Source: Cepaea nemoralis
Taxonomy: Eukaryota; Mollusca; Gastropoda; Stylommatophora; Helicidae
Length of the DNA stretch: 64,000 nt
Direction of reading: 5' to 3'
Assembly (NCBI GenBank): GCA_014155875.1
Contig: JACEFZ010021792.1
Location: 124,001-188,000 of the forward strand
The translations under genes were made by a program, and so were the position numbers. Numbering within the stretch: the first letter of the stretch is position 1; each line of letters starts with the position of its first letter. Under the pieces are notes generated by a model. That model was not told the origin of the DNA and made no database searches. It saw nothing but the letters and a program-made list of their open reading frames with translations. This document shows, in pieces, positions 1 through 10,028 of the stretch.

Positions 1-13
1 GATCCAGTCACTT

Positions 14-976
14 GTGAATGCGGGACTCATCAGTGAGGCCACTGCAAAAATGCTCACACCACGTGGCTCGCACACTCCTCAGATGTACGGTCTACCCAAA
101 CTTCACAAGCCCGGCATCCCGCTAAGACCTATCCTGTCCATGGTTAACTCTGCACAACACCGAATGGCGAGATGGCTAGCCGAAATGTTAACGACAGTCC
201 TTTGATCCAAAAATACTCAGAGATACATTCCAACTGGTGGAATTATTGGATACTATGGACATAAATAACAAACACATGGCATCCATGGATATAGCCTCCC
301 TATTCACTAACGTTCCATTAGAGGAGACAGTGAAAATAATAAGGGAACGCATTGAAGACAAACAACTAAAATTAGGCATACCAACACCTATTCTGGAGAG
401 GCTACTACTATTATGTACCGCCAACATACAATTCAATTTTCTAAGTCATACCGCCAAATTGACGGAGTGGCCATGGGGAGTCCTCTTGGTCCTATTCTAG
501 TGGACATCATCATGGCACATTTAGAAGAAAAGAGATCCTCATACATCAACAACTTGGCCTTTTACCGGCGTTATGTGGACGATATACTAATTATCACCAC
601 AGACGAGCTACAAGCAACATCGTTTCAGGCCACAATGAACAAGACGCATAAAAACATATCTCTATCTATGGAACACGAACACAACGAAGCGTTACCGTTC
701 CTAGATATTCTAATGAGACGTAGAGCAGACGGCACAATTCAAAGATCGGTGTATCGCAAAGGAACATGGACTGGCCAATACCTAAATTTTCAGAGCTTCA
801 CACCTGTCCAGTACAAACGGGGCTTAGTATGGACCTTGTTTGACCGTGCTAGAAAGATATGCACCCCGGACACACTGACAGAGGAATTTGAAACTCTGAA
901 GAATGTCTTAAACCTGAATGGGTACTCCACAGGAGTAAGCGCCACTGCCAACAGCCCAAACCCAAAGCAGACGTAA
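14..976 (+). pseudogene. Penelope-like reverse transcriptase, frameshifted
   Basis: Three overlapping frame segments (14-205, 237 to about 440, 413-976) together cover the RT core. The first carries YGLPKLHKPGIPLRPI, the usual Penelope-type fingers motif. The second carries ASMDIASLFTNVPLEET, which holds the first catalytic aspartate. The third carries GSPLGPILVD, the catalytic YVDD box (about nt 571-582) and the LPFLDILM thumb motif. A TGA at 203-205 and a frame change around 415-440 separate the pieces. The catalytic residues survive although the frame is broken, so decay is moderate. Confidence 0.88.
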
Positions 977-1032
977 CTACAGTCCCTAAACTAAAGGTAT
1001 TCATCCAGCTAACTTTTCGAGGGGATGACGTA

Positions 1033-1518
1033 ATGCAACGTCTACAAGACCGGCTTACTACAGCAGTAGGTCGAACATTCTGTGCGGCAACTCCAGTCAT
1101 TAGATATAAAACCGCACCGATTCCTACACCAGCAGTCAAAGAGCCTGTTCCTCTGTACGCCACAAACAATTGTATTTACCAATTCACATGTAGATGCCAG
1201 GCCGTTTACATTGGTAGAACAGAGAGACAGCTTAACAAACGGGTGTCAGAACACATACCTCAATGGGTCAACAAGATACAACACACAGGAAATGCTAGCC
1301 TCGTGGGGCCGACACACCGGAAGCTCCCGGCGTCTTCAATCGGTAGGCACATTGTCGACAGTGGCCATGTCGTGGACAGAGACACTGCATTTCGCGTGTT
1401 GTTTAACACACAAAATACTCGCTTGTTAAAATTTGCAGAAGCAATTATGATCTATCAACGCAAGCCAGAATTGTGTAAACAGAAAGACATGTTAGTCAGC
1501 TTAAAATTACCTTGGTAG
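1033..1518 (+). pseudogene. GIY-YIG endonuclease domain of Penelope-like element
   Basis: This open stretch of 161 codons contains CIYQFTCRCQAVYIG followed by RTERQLNKRVSEH, which fits the GIY-YIG nuclease fold: Y, then YIG about ten residues later, then the conserved arginine. Upstream are the cysteines typical of the linker that joins RT to nuclease in this group. The domain would nick target DNA to prime reverse transcription. It sits in a different frame from the RT segment ending at 976, so a frameshift separates them in this copy. The TAG at 1516-1518 is the natural end of the ORF. Confidence 0.85.
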
Positions 1519-1572
1519 ATAAGTGACATTACTGTGCGAATATGTGTATATTTCAACTTGAAGGATTTATCT

Positions 1573-1745
1573 AGTTAATTCACGTAAGTTGTGTGATTTC
1601 TGCAGTATGTACCTGACGAGATGCAGCGAAATATGCCAGGCAATAAATCTATTGTTTGTGTCTTCGCTTCATTATTCAAATTCACTACGGGAAAACATTG
1701 TTTTGAATGTCTATTACTGCAAAATGTTACCGGTCTCCATGCCTC
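1573..1745 (+). repeat. Interspersed repeat R1, first copy
   Basis: The stretch from about 1607 to 1732 (core GAAATATGCCAGGCAATAAA) recurs at 38278-38402 with scattered substitutions and small indels. Both copies lie in the same orientation and neither codes. The family is not recognised. A shared core with diverged ends suggests a non-autonomous dispersed element. Confidence 0.7.
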
Positions 1746-1829
1746 AAAAGGATCCAACCACAACGACTAGAGGTCCTTCCCAGATGTCCTGTGGAGCCAG
1801 GGGACATGAGAATAGAGCATCTGGCTGCA

Positions 1830-2330
1830 CTAAACAAATATTGAAAATAATACACTGGAATGCTGAGGAAGTCAGCAAAAACAAAAAATAGAGCTAGAAA
1901 ACATCTTGAATGTAAATGGATATTGTTTGCAAGAAACTCACCTCAATGAAAACATAACCTTCAAAATAGAGGTTACTGATCTGACCGAAAAGTCATGCAA
2001 AAGGGTGGGATACTGACCTGTGTGAAGAATGTCAGCTTTCCAAATTGAAATATATGTGGAAGGGGCAAGTATCAGACACTTAAACTTAAGACAGACAAGA
2101 CAAATTTACTACTGTCCAAGTGATCACCCACAGGCACTAGACACTTTCCCATTAAAAGAACGACCAATTATTTTCTGTAGTGATTTCAACAGCCACTTGT
2201 AGAGCTGGGGGACATGATCACTTACTACAGGCAGCACGAGAAATCAAGAGAAGCTCGTAAACAAAATAAACCTTTGAAGACCAGAACAATTGCAAAATAA
2301 TTTGGAATTACCTATAAAGAAAGTCATTTA
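1830..2330 (+). pseudogene. Non-LTR retrotransposon AP-endonuclease remnant
   Basis: Translated across frames, this stretch shows the start of an APE-type endonuclease: KIIHWNAE near 1847, LQETHL near 1927, a YCPSD region near 2120 and CSDFNSHL near 2180-2200. These match the opening, QETHL and GDFN blocks of the nuclease of Jockey/I-type elements. Stops and frameshifts are frequent and the third catalytic region is missing. The sequence then passes directly into the C-terminal part of another RT, so either most of the element is deleted or two fragments lie side by side. Confidence 0.65.
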
Positions 2331-2837
2331 AACAGCTTTCATATGCGGTGTCTGCGAAGAATACTTGGTATTAAGTGGCAAGACAAAATCACAAATACTG
2401 AAGTATTGGAAAGATCAGGTTGTGTGACGGTGTATTCCATGCTCAGTCTTCGTAGACTTAGATGGATAGGACACGTTAGGAGGATGGATGGAATACCAAA
2501 GGACATCTTTTTTGGTGAATTACAGATGGGTAGGAGATCTCAGGGTCGGCCTCTACTACGATACAAAGATGTATGCAAGCGGGACATTGATACAGGCATT
2601 GATAATGCACATTGGGAGCACGTCGCCGCTGAACGTGTTGCATGGAGGGCAACTATCAGAAATGGAATAAAGACAAAGGAGAAAATGATTGTAGTTAAAG
2701 CACACACAAAGCGTGAGAGACGTAAGATGGTGCAAAATGGTGGAAATGACCATGTTTTCACATGCACCTACTGTGGGCAAACATTTGCAGCAAGAATTGG
2801 CCTTACCAGCCACACTCGCCACCGCCATGGATCGTAG
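2330..2837 (+). pseudogene. Non-LTR RT C-terminal domain with C2H2 zinc finger
   Basis: An open frame from 2343 to 2837 covers the region after the RT core of a non-LTR element. It includes WQDKITNTEVLERS, LRWIGHVRRMD and GRPLLRYKDVCKRD, and ends in a C2H2 finger (FTCTYCGQTFAARIGL, then H-x4-H). The upstream RT core with its YADD box is absent. Related pieces on the minus strand at 12000-12890 and 13370-13755 show the same C-terminal finger. The finger probably binds element RNA or DNA (inference). The fragment is 5' truncated and not a host gene. Confidence 0.78.
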
Positions 2838-2945
2838 TTATTAAGCCTTTTTGAAGCACAATGTACCAAACACCTAACTATCGTCTGTCAAGACGGAAAG
2901 GTGCCAATGAATAAAGCAAGTAGAGACCAAACCCAGCCAACAGCA
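2838..2945 (+). repeat. 3' untranslated end of the zinc-finger non-LTR family
   Basis: The sequence right after the stop codon (TTTTTGAAGCACAATGTA, then CTGTCAAGACG and AGGTGCCA) recurs at about 37712-37800 on the plus strand and at about 13375-13440 on the minus strand. The minus copy again directly follows a zinc-finger RT end, which ties this 3' UTR to that family. Confidence 0.65.
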
Positions 2946-2971
2946 CCACAATAAACACCAGCACGCAAAAG

Positions 2972-2993
2972 CATATTATATATATATATATAT
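2972..2993. repeat. (TA)n microsatellite
   Basis: About ten TA units lie at the left edge of an RTE fragment. In the related copies at 54440 and 56120 this position reads AATATAC without expansion, so the tract probably grew after insertion. Confidence 0.85.
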
Positions 2994-3203
2994 AATATAC
3001 AAGTAAATGGGAATATTCTTCAACAAGTGAATTGATACAATTATCTCGGAACAGTCATAACATCTGATGGGAGATGCCTTGAAGCGATTAGAACAAGAAT
3101 CGCCATGGCGAAAGTAGCCTTTAGCAAGATGAAAAACATTCTGACCAATAAAAAAAAATAAAATGTCAATTGAAACGAGAAAAAGAGTGTTGAGGGGGTA
3201 CAT
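2994..3203 (+). pseudogene. RTE-like RT fragment
   Basis: This piece encodes the post-catalytic segment of an RTE-like RT, with QVNxYNYLGTVITSDGRCLE and IRTRIAMAKVAFSKMKNIL. It is nearly collinear with 54440-54650 and 56120-56320, so all three come from one family. An A-rich insertion near 3153 shifts the frame, and similarity stops abruptly at about 3203. Confidence 0.75.
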
Positions 3204-3744
3204 AGTTTGTGCTGTCTGGTTATTTTCTTTCTGTCTTATGCTGGTCTTGATAAAGACCGGTCTTTGGTCGGGCCTACTAGGTTCCGCAGTCTTTCGTTTG
3301 CTGGTTTCTTTATTTATTAGCTTCACTACGTGCTTGTTGTTTCTTGTGTTGTCCTCATAAGGACTCAATGTAGGCAAAGGCAGTGAATTTAAGTGCAGTC
3401 TCAAGTTGTTCCCCCCCGGTCAGTTGCCCGTCGTCCTCTATGTTTGCTTTCTTGTTTTCATCATCGGTATACGGGTTGGTGCAACAATACGACCCAGTCT
3501 CCCTGTCATCTCCGTTCAGGAGCCCTTTCAGAAGAGCCAACTCACCATCATGTATTTCTGGGTTGCTGTTTGTGTGCAGGCACTTTGTCATTGAAGTCCC
3601 AGTTTTGATGAAGTGATCTCTTAGGTCCCTTCACTCACTATTGTACTTATATATAGTCCTGATTTTTTGGGCACGTTATGAAAACAAAACATAAACTGGG
3701 GAAAATAACACTGAGAAAAAAAATCAACTGTCAATACTTTAATA
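3204..3744. other. Unassigned sequence with a small minus-strand ORF
   Basis: No known feature is recognised. On the minus strand 3591-3355 is open for 78 codons, with acidic composition and no motif I know. The opposite strand is also open in several frames, so this is weak evidence for coding. The junction at 3203 with the RTE fragment is abrupt, which suggests this was target DNA or part of another element. Confidence 0.3.
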
Positions 3745-4315
3745 CATGTATTTTATAAAGAAATAAACCACACAAAGTATTAAAGCATATTTTAGTGATT
3801 CTTCTTCTTCAGCTTTCCGAGCCATTGAGGTTCTTTGCTGCAAATACAATCCGTCTCTCTGGTGGACCTTCTCTTGCCAGCTTGATTGCTTTTTAAAAAT
3901 ATCCCTAACAAATATCTAGGCACCATAGTAAAATGTTTCAAAAATATGTGTATAAAAGCAACTTTAATTAAATAATGTGATGATGATAATAAAGTACAAC
4001 ACTTGTATAGTAACTGGAATGACTAATGCACACAAATAAGAATGCAAATTTACCATCATATGTTTCACTGGTAAAGATATAAACAACACAAATGTATTAT
4101 AGCATATTGTAGCGAATGCTATTTCAAAATCTAAAGATGTCTAGGCACCATACTCAAATATGTTCTCAAAAATATATGTATGAAAGCAACATTAATTAAG
4201 TAATGTGACAATATTAATAAAGTAAAGTACAACACTTGTATAGTAACTGGAATTACTAATACTCAAAAACAAGAATGTAAATTTAGCATTTGTTTCACAG
4301 AGAAAAAATGCAAGA
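3745..4315. repeat. AT-rich tandem duplication, period about 225 bp
   Basis: Two diverged copies lie head to tail. CTAGGCACCATAG at 3916 recurs as CTAGGCACCATAC at 4141. In both, AAAATATxTGTATxAAAGCAAC, AATTAAxTAATGTGA and ACAACTTGTATAGTAACTGGAAT-like blocks follow in the same order. A partial third unit is visible upstream (3750-3800 against 4070-4130). It does not code, and the source element is unknown. Confidence 0.7.
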
Positions 4316-4379
4316 GGACATATCATATTTATACATCTTAAATTATGAACAAACACACTTTATTTTCAAAGGGTTAAGA

Positions 4380-5050
4380 ATTAAACAGGCCTCCCTGGCC
4401 AAGGGTTTAACGATGTTCGCAGTCCCGTATATCCATGTGGGGAAAATAGCTGCATGGGATTAGGCAGTGGATCATGCCGTGCTAGTAACTTAATGTATGT
4501 TATGTGAGACAGTCGTTCAGAAAGCAATGGCAAACTGATGAACGTAAAACAGTTGCCTAGTACATCAACAGCAACTGAAAAATGCTGGTGTTGAATGTAA
4601 CATCCTGCAAGGGATATGCAACATTAAAAAAAAAAGAATTGGGCTCGCAGGCCAGTCTAACATTCTGCCCTTCCATGAGGTGGTGGGAGCCATGGCCGAG
4701 AGGTCTGACATTCTGCCCTTACGGTGGGAGCTATAACTGAGAAGCCTCAGACTCGGAAACTACAGAGATAAATCTTAGCATAGGGCTGGACATTTTCACA
4801 AGAACCACTGCTATCTAATATTGCACATCTTACTGATCTCTTGGGTAGTAGGATTGGATGCTCAATACGGGTGCAAACAGGAGGTCCCTGTACAAATTAA
4901 AAACCCTGTGGCAGTTGGAAACCTCAAAGAGTAGGATTAAGGCCACTGCCTTGACAAAACTGTTAGAAAATTGGGTTGATACAGCCTGTTATTTTAGATA
5001 GAATCTATCTTAACTCAATTGCATGCCGAAGTTGGGCACAGTTAAGATTT
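4380..5050 (+). repeat. Fragments of dispersed repeat family T
   Basis: The part at 4515-4627 (AAAGCAATGGCAAACT, then ATGCTGGTGTTGA, then GGATATGCAAC) is matched at 30360-30474. The part at 4720-5010 (GGAGGTCCCTG, then AAACCTCAAAGAGTAGG, then AAGGCCACTGCC) is matched at about 13925-14240. The matches share order and spacing but are well diverged. No ORF is preserved. These look like pieces of a long decayed retroelement. Confidence 0.6.
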
Positions 5051-5923
5051 ATAATTAGGCTGACAAACTCCCCTTGAAACAATCACAAAAAAGGCTTGAA
5101 ATAAATGAGATAACTGTTGCCATAGTACAACCTTCACCTAGTAGAAGATAATAATTTTTGTTACAATGTTTAAACGATGTATATAACACACACAAATGTT
5201 AAATTATGAATATGCCACACGTCAACTTTAATCATAAATAATTTGTCCCGAAGCATTTTCCTGATATGGATCCGTGATATGAAAGCATCTTCACATTTTG
5301 TAGGCCTGGATGCATGGAGGAATAGGTTGCCAGATTTTCCCTCACTTTCGCAGATGACAAGCCCAGGCATAGAACACATGCTTGACCAAGCCCATAACAT
5401 TACGAGCGCACGTCGCTATCAATTATGCTAGCGTGCCTGCGAACACACAGACTTTAGTCGGTGCAAATTCCACACAGATACAACATTACAGTAGACTGAC
5501 ACACTACAAGGGACAAGTTTTTAAAGCATTTCAACAACTGATCAAGTACCATCTTCACAGTGAAGATGAGCAGTAATCAGTCTCCAACACACTCTGTTCT
5601 GTGTAGTCATGGTGCATTTATATAAATGACTTCCAGCTTATTTATGTATGTTGCCCATGCATCTTCCTCTTGCATGCTTCCCCTCAAGCATATCTTTTAA
5701 CAATGAACTGAGTCTTCTTATACAGCCAAAGTAAATTAAAGGTCTGACTTTGATCTCATTCATGAAAGTTGTCTTAAATCTCAGCTTTTGTAATACTAGT
5801 TTGTATCTATCCATGATATTCGTCTTCTTCTTTCGTTCATTTGAAATTTGCCTACATCCGCAATGTTGCCTCTTGTATGAATTTCGCTTTCTTTTTTAGT
5901 ACACTCGGTGGTCCTTAGAGTTT
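5051..5923. other. No gene recognised; decayed intergenic DNA
   Basis: I see no supported gene here. Small ORFs at 5170-5431 are open on both strands and carry no motif. The end of the stretch, from about 5860 (GTTGCCTCTTGTATGAATTTCGC onward), is a diverged copy of sequence seen again at 6870-6905 and 7085-7140, so it belongs to a local repeat interrupted by the element at 5929-6821. Confidence 0.4.
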
Positions 5924-5928
5924 GTCTA

Positions 5929-6821
5929 TGCCATACGGCGGCACGGCCCACCACGAAAAGTATAAATTGGAAATTCTAGTCGAACTGATTGTTCTTGTGA
6001 AATATAACCTTCCAACTTACTGTTGTAACTTGCAAACTGTATGATCTTCCAGTTTACCTATTCCTGCTCTTCTCCATTTTTGTGACGTGAAGTTTTCGTG
6101 TAGTGTGGTGCAACTCAAGATGTCGGCGTGCAAATGTTTCTACGCTCAGCTGACTGAATCTGGTAGGAATTTCGTGTTGACAATTTTTTTTATGCAGCGA
6201 GTCCAGTGACGACCCCCATATGCCTCGATGGGCCTACACCGGCAACCGTCGAAGTATCAACTCGTAATAATGCAAAACAGCAACGAAGGACGAGGAATTA
6301 AACTTGCGTCCTTACCTTGAATACAATGACAATCAACGGCAAAAGTCAAGATATCAAAGCGCTACCAGAAGTTTATTCCATAGCAGACATGTGAACATTA
6401 AACTCACGCAGACCTGTAGGTTGACCCCTATAGACGGGGTCGGCACCTACTTTACTAATCCACCGATGAGTGTCCAGTCTACTGCGCTCTGCTTGACGCC
6501 CTGATCCACTGATTCCATTTAAGCTGTAATTCCACTCTAGGTTTTTCCTCCCGGTTACTTCACTGCGGTATCATCATCAACAGATCCCTCTCCTGACTCA
6601 TAGCTGTCTCACGCTCATATCATCGCGTCCAGAGGTCACCTCACACAGATCCTTTGAAACACGTCCTTGTTCGAAATCACAATCACAGCCTCTCTTGCTA
6701 TCTACTGACGTTGTCCACATTCTCCTTGGATTCCTTTGTTGACGTCCACTTTCGTGTCCGAGTGGGGAATTCCCATTTTCCAATTTATACTTTTCGTGGT
6801 GGGCCGTGCCGCCGTATGGCA
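5929..6821. mobile_element. Non-autonomous TIR element, 5-bp target duplication
   Basis: The 893-bp element starts with TGCCATACGGCGGCACGGCC and ends with its reverse complement. The arms continue for roughly 43 bp and include CCACCACGAAAAGTATAAATTGG. The 5-bp GTCTA lies on both sides (5924-5928 and 6822-6826). A related, uninterrupted stretch near 7090-7140 reads straight through the insertion point, which supports the boundaries. The interior has no transposase ORF. TG...CA ends with a 5-bp TSD do not fit the common cut-and-paste superfamilies; an integrase-type (Ginger-like) transposon is one possibility. Confidence 0.82.
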
Positions 6822-6908
6822 GTCTACCACTGTTGTTTATCTAGGCCAGAAACTTATCTATAACTGAAATGCTGTCTCTTGTATGAATTATGCTGTCTTT
6901 TTAAAATT

Positions 6909-7082
6909 CACAGACCAGATGAAAACAGAGGAAGAGGCAGACCACGTAAACGTTGGACGGAGGGAATAGCAGAGTACATGGGAATATCGATACATGAAGC
7001 CCATAATCGGGCACTCTCACAATGTTTATACTTCACCTTGAACCACAAGGTACAAGAGGAACATGATGAGATGAGATTTTAA
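6909..7082 (+). mobile_element. 3' end of an RTE-like element
   Basis: This short piece encodes RPDENRGRGRPRKRWTEGI and an EAHNRALSQ segment, then ends in ACATGATGAGATGAGA. It matches the 3' end of the copy at 41585-42095. Flanking AATTCAC on both sides (about 6903-6909 and 7081-7087) looks like a target duplication. It is a severely 5'-truncated insertion, as is usual for target-primed retrotransposition. Confidence 0.75.
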
Positions 7083-7325
7083 TTCACTCAGTGGATCATA
7101 GAGTTTATCTTCCACTGTTGTTTCTCTATGTCAGAAAGTCTGCCTAGATATGTAATAGTTTGGACAATCTTGGAGTATGTGATCTGCTGTCTGTGGCACC
7201 AATCTACATGTCCTGATTCACCAATCTTGAATTGTGTATAGATGTGGTTCTGTGGTAATCTATTGAGTCCTGTTCTGAGGTGCAGAATAATTATTTGTTC
7301 TGATCAGTCCATAAAGTGGTAATAG
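7083..7325 (-). pseudogene. Non-LTR retrotransposon C-terminal remnant
   Basis: The minus strand reads ILHLRTGLNRLPQNHIYTQF, then a degraded cysteine/histidine region and a LQDC-like SKIVQ block. This resembles the C-terminal zinc-binding segment after RNase H in I-type non-LTR elements (LRTGHxxL followed by C-x2-C and H-x4-C). Key cysteines are altered and stops are present. Confidence 0.5.
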
Positions 7326-7592
7326 TCTTGAGCTAGTGTTGGTGGCTTTCTGATTGATTTGATCATTCTTTTTTTTATCCATGATTTAACCAAAACTGTC
7401 TGCTGCATCACTAAAATATTGTTCAGATTGGGTTAGTGACATCAGCGTCTGTGACTAAGGAGATAGTGAAGCACAGTTTCACACTCCCCTGACATTTCGA
7501 GCCGACTGGTCAAAATCAGCTGCAGATGATTTGGAAGCAGATAACTTTGCTGTGATTTTGTGGTATTAGCAGCTGGTCATTGAAAGCAATGA
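7326..7592. other. No feature recognised
   Basis: AT-rich sequence without a convincing ORF, inverted repeat or match elsewhere in the window. Confidence 0.4.
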
Positions 7593-7893
7593 TCAGCATG
7601 GCTGAACGGATAAGAGCTCTTGCTTTTAAACTTCCGGTGTGCCGATGTGAAAGTAGCGGGTTCAACCCCTACACCAGTCAGTTTGACTAAAATGTTGACT
7701 TTTCGTCCTTGAATTAGGGTTGTAAATTACAAGTATCTCAGAAGTCAGAGGGATACTGGCAATAGAGAAAGCTAATCCACATACAAAATCAGTCCAGTGC
7801 ACTCCCCAATAGTGGCGACTACTAGAAGTAATAGCACATATATCGACTATGCTTGAGTTTAAAGCGAGCTAACAAAAAAAAAAAAAAAAAAAA
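7593..7893 (+). mobile_element. tRNA-derived SINE, copy A
   Basis: The head is tRNA-like, with an A-box-like TGGCTGAACGGAT near 7599 and a perfect B-box GGTTCAACCCC at 7659-7669, spaced as in a tRNA gene with a long variable arm. A unique body follows (GACTTTTCGTCCTTGA, CTCAGAAGTC, GACTATGCTTGAGTT), then about 20 A residues at 7874-7893. Other copies are at 53861-54135 and, reversed and interrupted, at 9969-11505. RNA polymerase III would transcribe it and a LINE would mobilise it (family knowledge). Confidence 0.88.
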
Positions 7894-8639
7894 CACAAGT
7901 CTGATCTACTTTATTGGGTTACAGAAGGATTAAATTCTGTGTATTAAACTGGAGTATCGTGGGCCACAGAAACACTTAATAATACCATGAGTATAAATTT
8001 GAAGCTGGTCTACAGAAATAATTAACATGAGCCACAGAAATAACTAAAAGTGCTCGGAACAAACTTAAAGCACAGTTTAAGGAAATCATGTCACAAACAT
8101 GAGCCACAGACATGCTTAACAATGTCATGGAATTAACATGGACCATACAAATATGGGAAGCAAAGAACAGTACCACTGTAACCCACCATACATGTAACAA
8201 GAGCCCACTAAGGAGGGTTGGTATGAAACTGGCTACCTGATCTTCTAAAAAAAACAATAGTTGCAAAATCCAACCAATCATGAGCAAGTCTACAAAAAGC
8301 TTGGTATAAGTTGGTTGAAGGCCTATGCTTCAACTGAAGATGAAAGGCTGAAGGAGAAGAGGAAGAATAAGGAGAAGACAAAAATAGTTTCACAAGTCCT
8401 GTGCTGTATCTTACTGCTGAGGTTGTCTCATTTTCTGCACAATCTTCATACCAAAGGTTATAGCCACCCTGTGGACAGTAAATCAGAATACAGTAGTAAT
8501 ATAGCAGATCTCAGTATTGTTAACATAGTTAAAATGTTTGAACATGAAATTGATTAGCATCATCTTTCACGGTTGCCATCAAGCGCCATGGGGAGGATTA
8601 GTTGATGTTTCAGCGCCCAATGGGTGGCACTGGACAGTG
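7894..8639. other. No gene recognised
   Basis: A degenerate motif around GAGCCACAGAAATAAxTxA recurs three or four times between 7960 and 8120, possibly an old satellite-like array. A plus-strand ORF at 8261-8557 (98 codons, lysine/glutamate-rich in the middle) has no family I recognise and the other strand is open too. I do not call a gene. Confidence 0.35.
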
Positions 8640-8870
8640 TCATTCCGTGTGGTTATACAATGTCTTTGATGTCATCCTGTTTGACATTTCTTCTCGGGTG
8701 TCCTCTTGCCTTAGTATCATATCTTCTTTGATGTAGCACCAATGTTTGGTAGTTAATGGTGCTGCATTCCAACGAAATGGCCAAACCATTTGATCTTCTG
8801 TCTTTCCATACATGTGGCACAAGGGGTTGATCTCACTGTCTATCTCATAACATCATTTCTTTACTCGATC
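8640..8870 (-). pseudogene. Non-LTR RT C-terminal remnant
   Basis: On the minus strand the codons for KWFGHFVGMQ appear at about 8768-8797, the conserved post-RT motif of RTE-like elements (compare VKWFGHACRL in the 41.6-kb copy). The surrounding frame is broken. Confidence 0.5.
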
Positions 8871-9205
8871 TCAGGATAGTTGAGTTGGCAGCTCTCCTCA
8901 AGCATCTTATCTCGTAGTGTTGATTTTGCATAAGTGTGATTTGGATAATGAAAATGATAATAATAATAAATGCAACTGTTTTACAGATCTACAAAACATC
9001 CACTTTAAGCTTGACTAACAATGGACTAGTGTTCTCAGAGGTAAGATACTCCTCTACTCAAGCAGCTTGGTGCATTCTTTTCATGTTACTTCCACTATTT
9101 CAGTTGTAGACAACTGTTCCCACCCATTGTGAAACAATGTCTTAGGGTTTCCCTAGTCTATGAAGTTGAAATCCTTGTCATTCATTTTTTATTCTTCCTA
9201 AACTG
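8871..9205. other. No gene recognised
   Basis: AT-rich sequence with a short (AAT)n-like tract at about 8950-8970. I see no ORF, repeat match or structural signal. Confidence 0.4.
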
Positions 9206-9209
9206 ACTT

Positions 9210-9735
9210 CCGGTCCAAAATGGTGGATAGGCTGTTGAGCTGTTATGGTCTCTGGAGTGTTTTTGCTTCTGGCTACGGTTTGCTTACGCATTTCCCTCAT
9301 TTTGGACTAGTAGTACATGGTTCTGTCGCCAAGCTACTGAGTTAAGTGTGCAGGAGTGACACTGTGAGCTGCAGATTTCACATGGAATGCTTTTAAATCA
9401 GTGAGCGAAGGTTTGTATTGTGAACTGGATGTTCAGAAAAATGGCAGATGGCCTGTTGCTGAATTAGCTGGTTTTGCCTTATGCAGTAATGTGTGTGCAA
9501 CTGCTGGTTTTCACGTCCATCGATGATGAGCTTAATTCTAGTGGCATACTATTATTTTGGCATTCTGGCAGCAGCCTTATGTATGTATACTTCTGCGTGC
9601 GTTTGGTTTGTTGGGACTGCTGTCTGTTCCACTTTTCACAAGGGGACAATGAGGAGCATTTTATGTGATATTCACTGGCACAGGGATGGACCCATTGCTG
9701 TGTGTTCCAAACCACAACTAACGACTACCTATTAA
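9210..9735 (+). repeat. Short interspersed element S2, longer copy
   Basis: The part at about 9540-9725 (GGCATTCTGGCAGCAGCCTTATG, TTCCACTTTTCACA, GATATTCACTGGCACAGG) is matched by the reversed insertion at 27986-28201. That copy ends in (CTAA)n, while this one ends in CACAACTAACGACTA. The upstream 330 bp (GTCCAAAATGGTGGATAGG onward) is probably the 5' part of the same element, but only this copy shows it. The ORFs overlapping it are not conserved in the second copy, so I treat it as non-coding. Confidence 0.65.
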
Positions 9736-9968
9736 CTCTGAAAAGAAAGAACATGGGACATCAATGTCATTTTAACGACTGGACATACATTCCCCTCTTC
9801 AAGACATAATATAAGTATTTTGTTGGGGACAGTTTTTCTAATCTGTAAGGACGCCTGAACAGTGGCCTATTCTTTATGAATTTCAGCTACCAGGTAATTT
9901 GACCATGTTAGTTAGTTCACAGGAATTCAAGCGTAGTTCACACTGGCCTGAAGTTTTGTCTGTGGGCC
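9736..9968. other. No feature recognised
   Basis: Plain sequence between element S2 and the split SINE, without an ORF or repeat match. Confidence 0.4.
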
Positions 9969-10028
9969 AGCTCTCCATATTACCAGTGTCTCACGCCGTC
10001 AGGTGAACCCACTTCGACTTCTGACGTA

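Larger units (their letters stand above)
1..1518 (+). mobile_element. Penelope-like element, 3' part, decayed
   Basis: A Penelope-like retroelement runs in from the left edge and ends at the stop after the GIY-YIG domain. The order RT then GIY-YIG endonuclease is the hallmark of endonuclease-containing Penelope elements, which copy themselves by target-primed reverse transcription. The reading frame changes at least three times (near 205-237, near 415-450 and near 976-1033), so this copy cannot make a full protein. The 5' end and any terminal repeat lie outside the window. No hammerhead-like core was recognised in the visible part. Confidence 0.9.

Noticed and set aside
3355..3591. 78-codon minus ORF as the missing DHRS7 last exon
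   Set aside because: It has its own stop and start, but no acceptor completing the split TG codon and no similarity to the aromatic or lysine-rich DHRS7 end.
4536..4556. CTGATGAACGTAAAAC as a possible hammerhead ribozyme core
   Set aside because: The second stem is missing, GAAA reads TAAA, and the related copy at 30388 does not keep the core.
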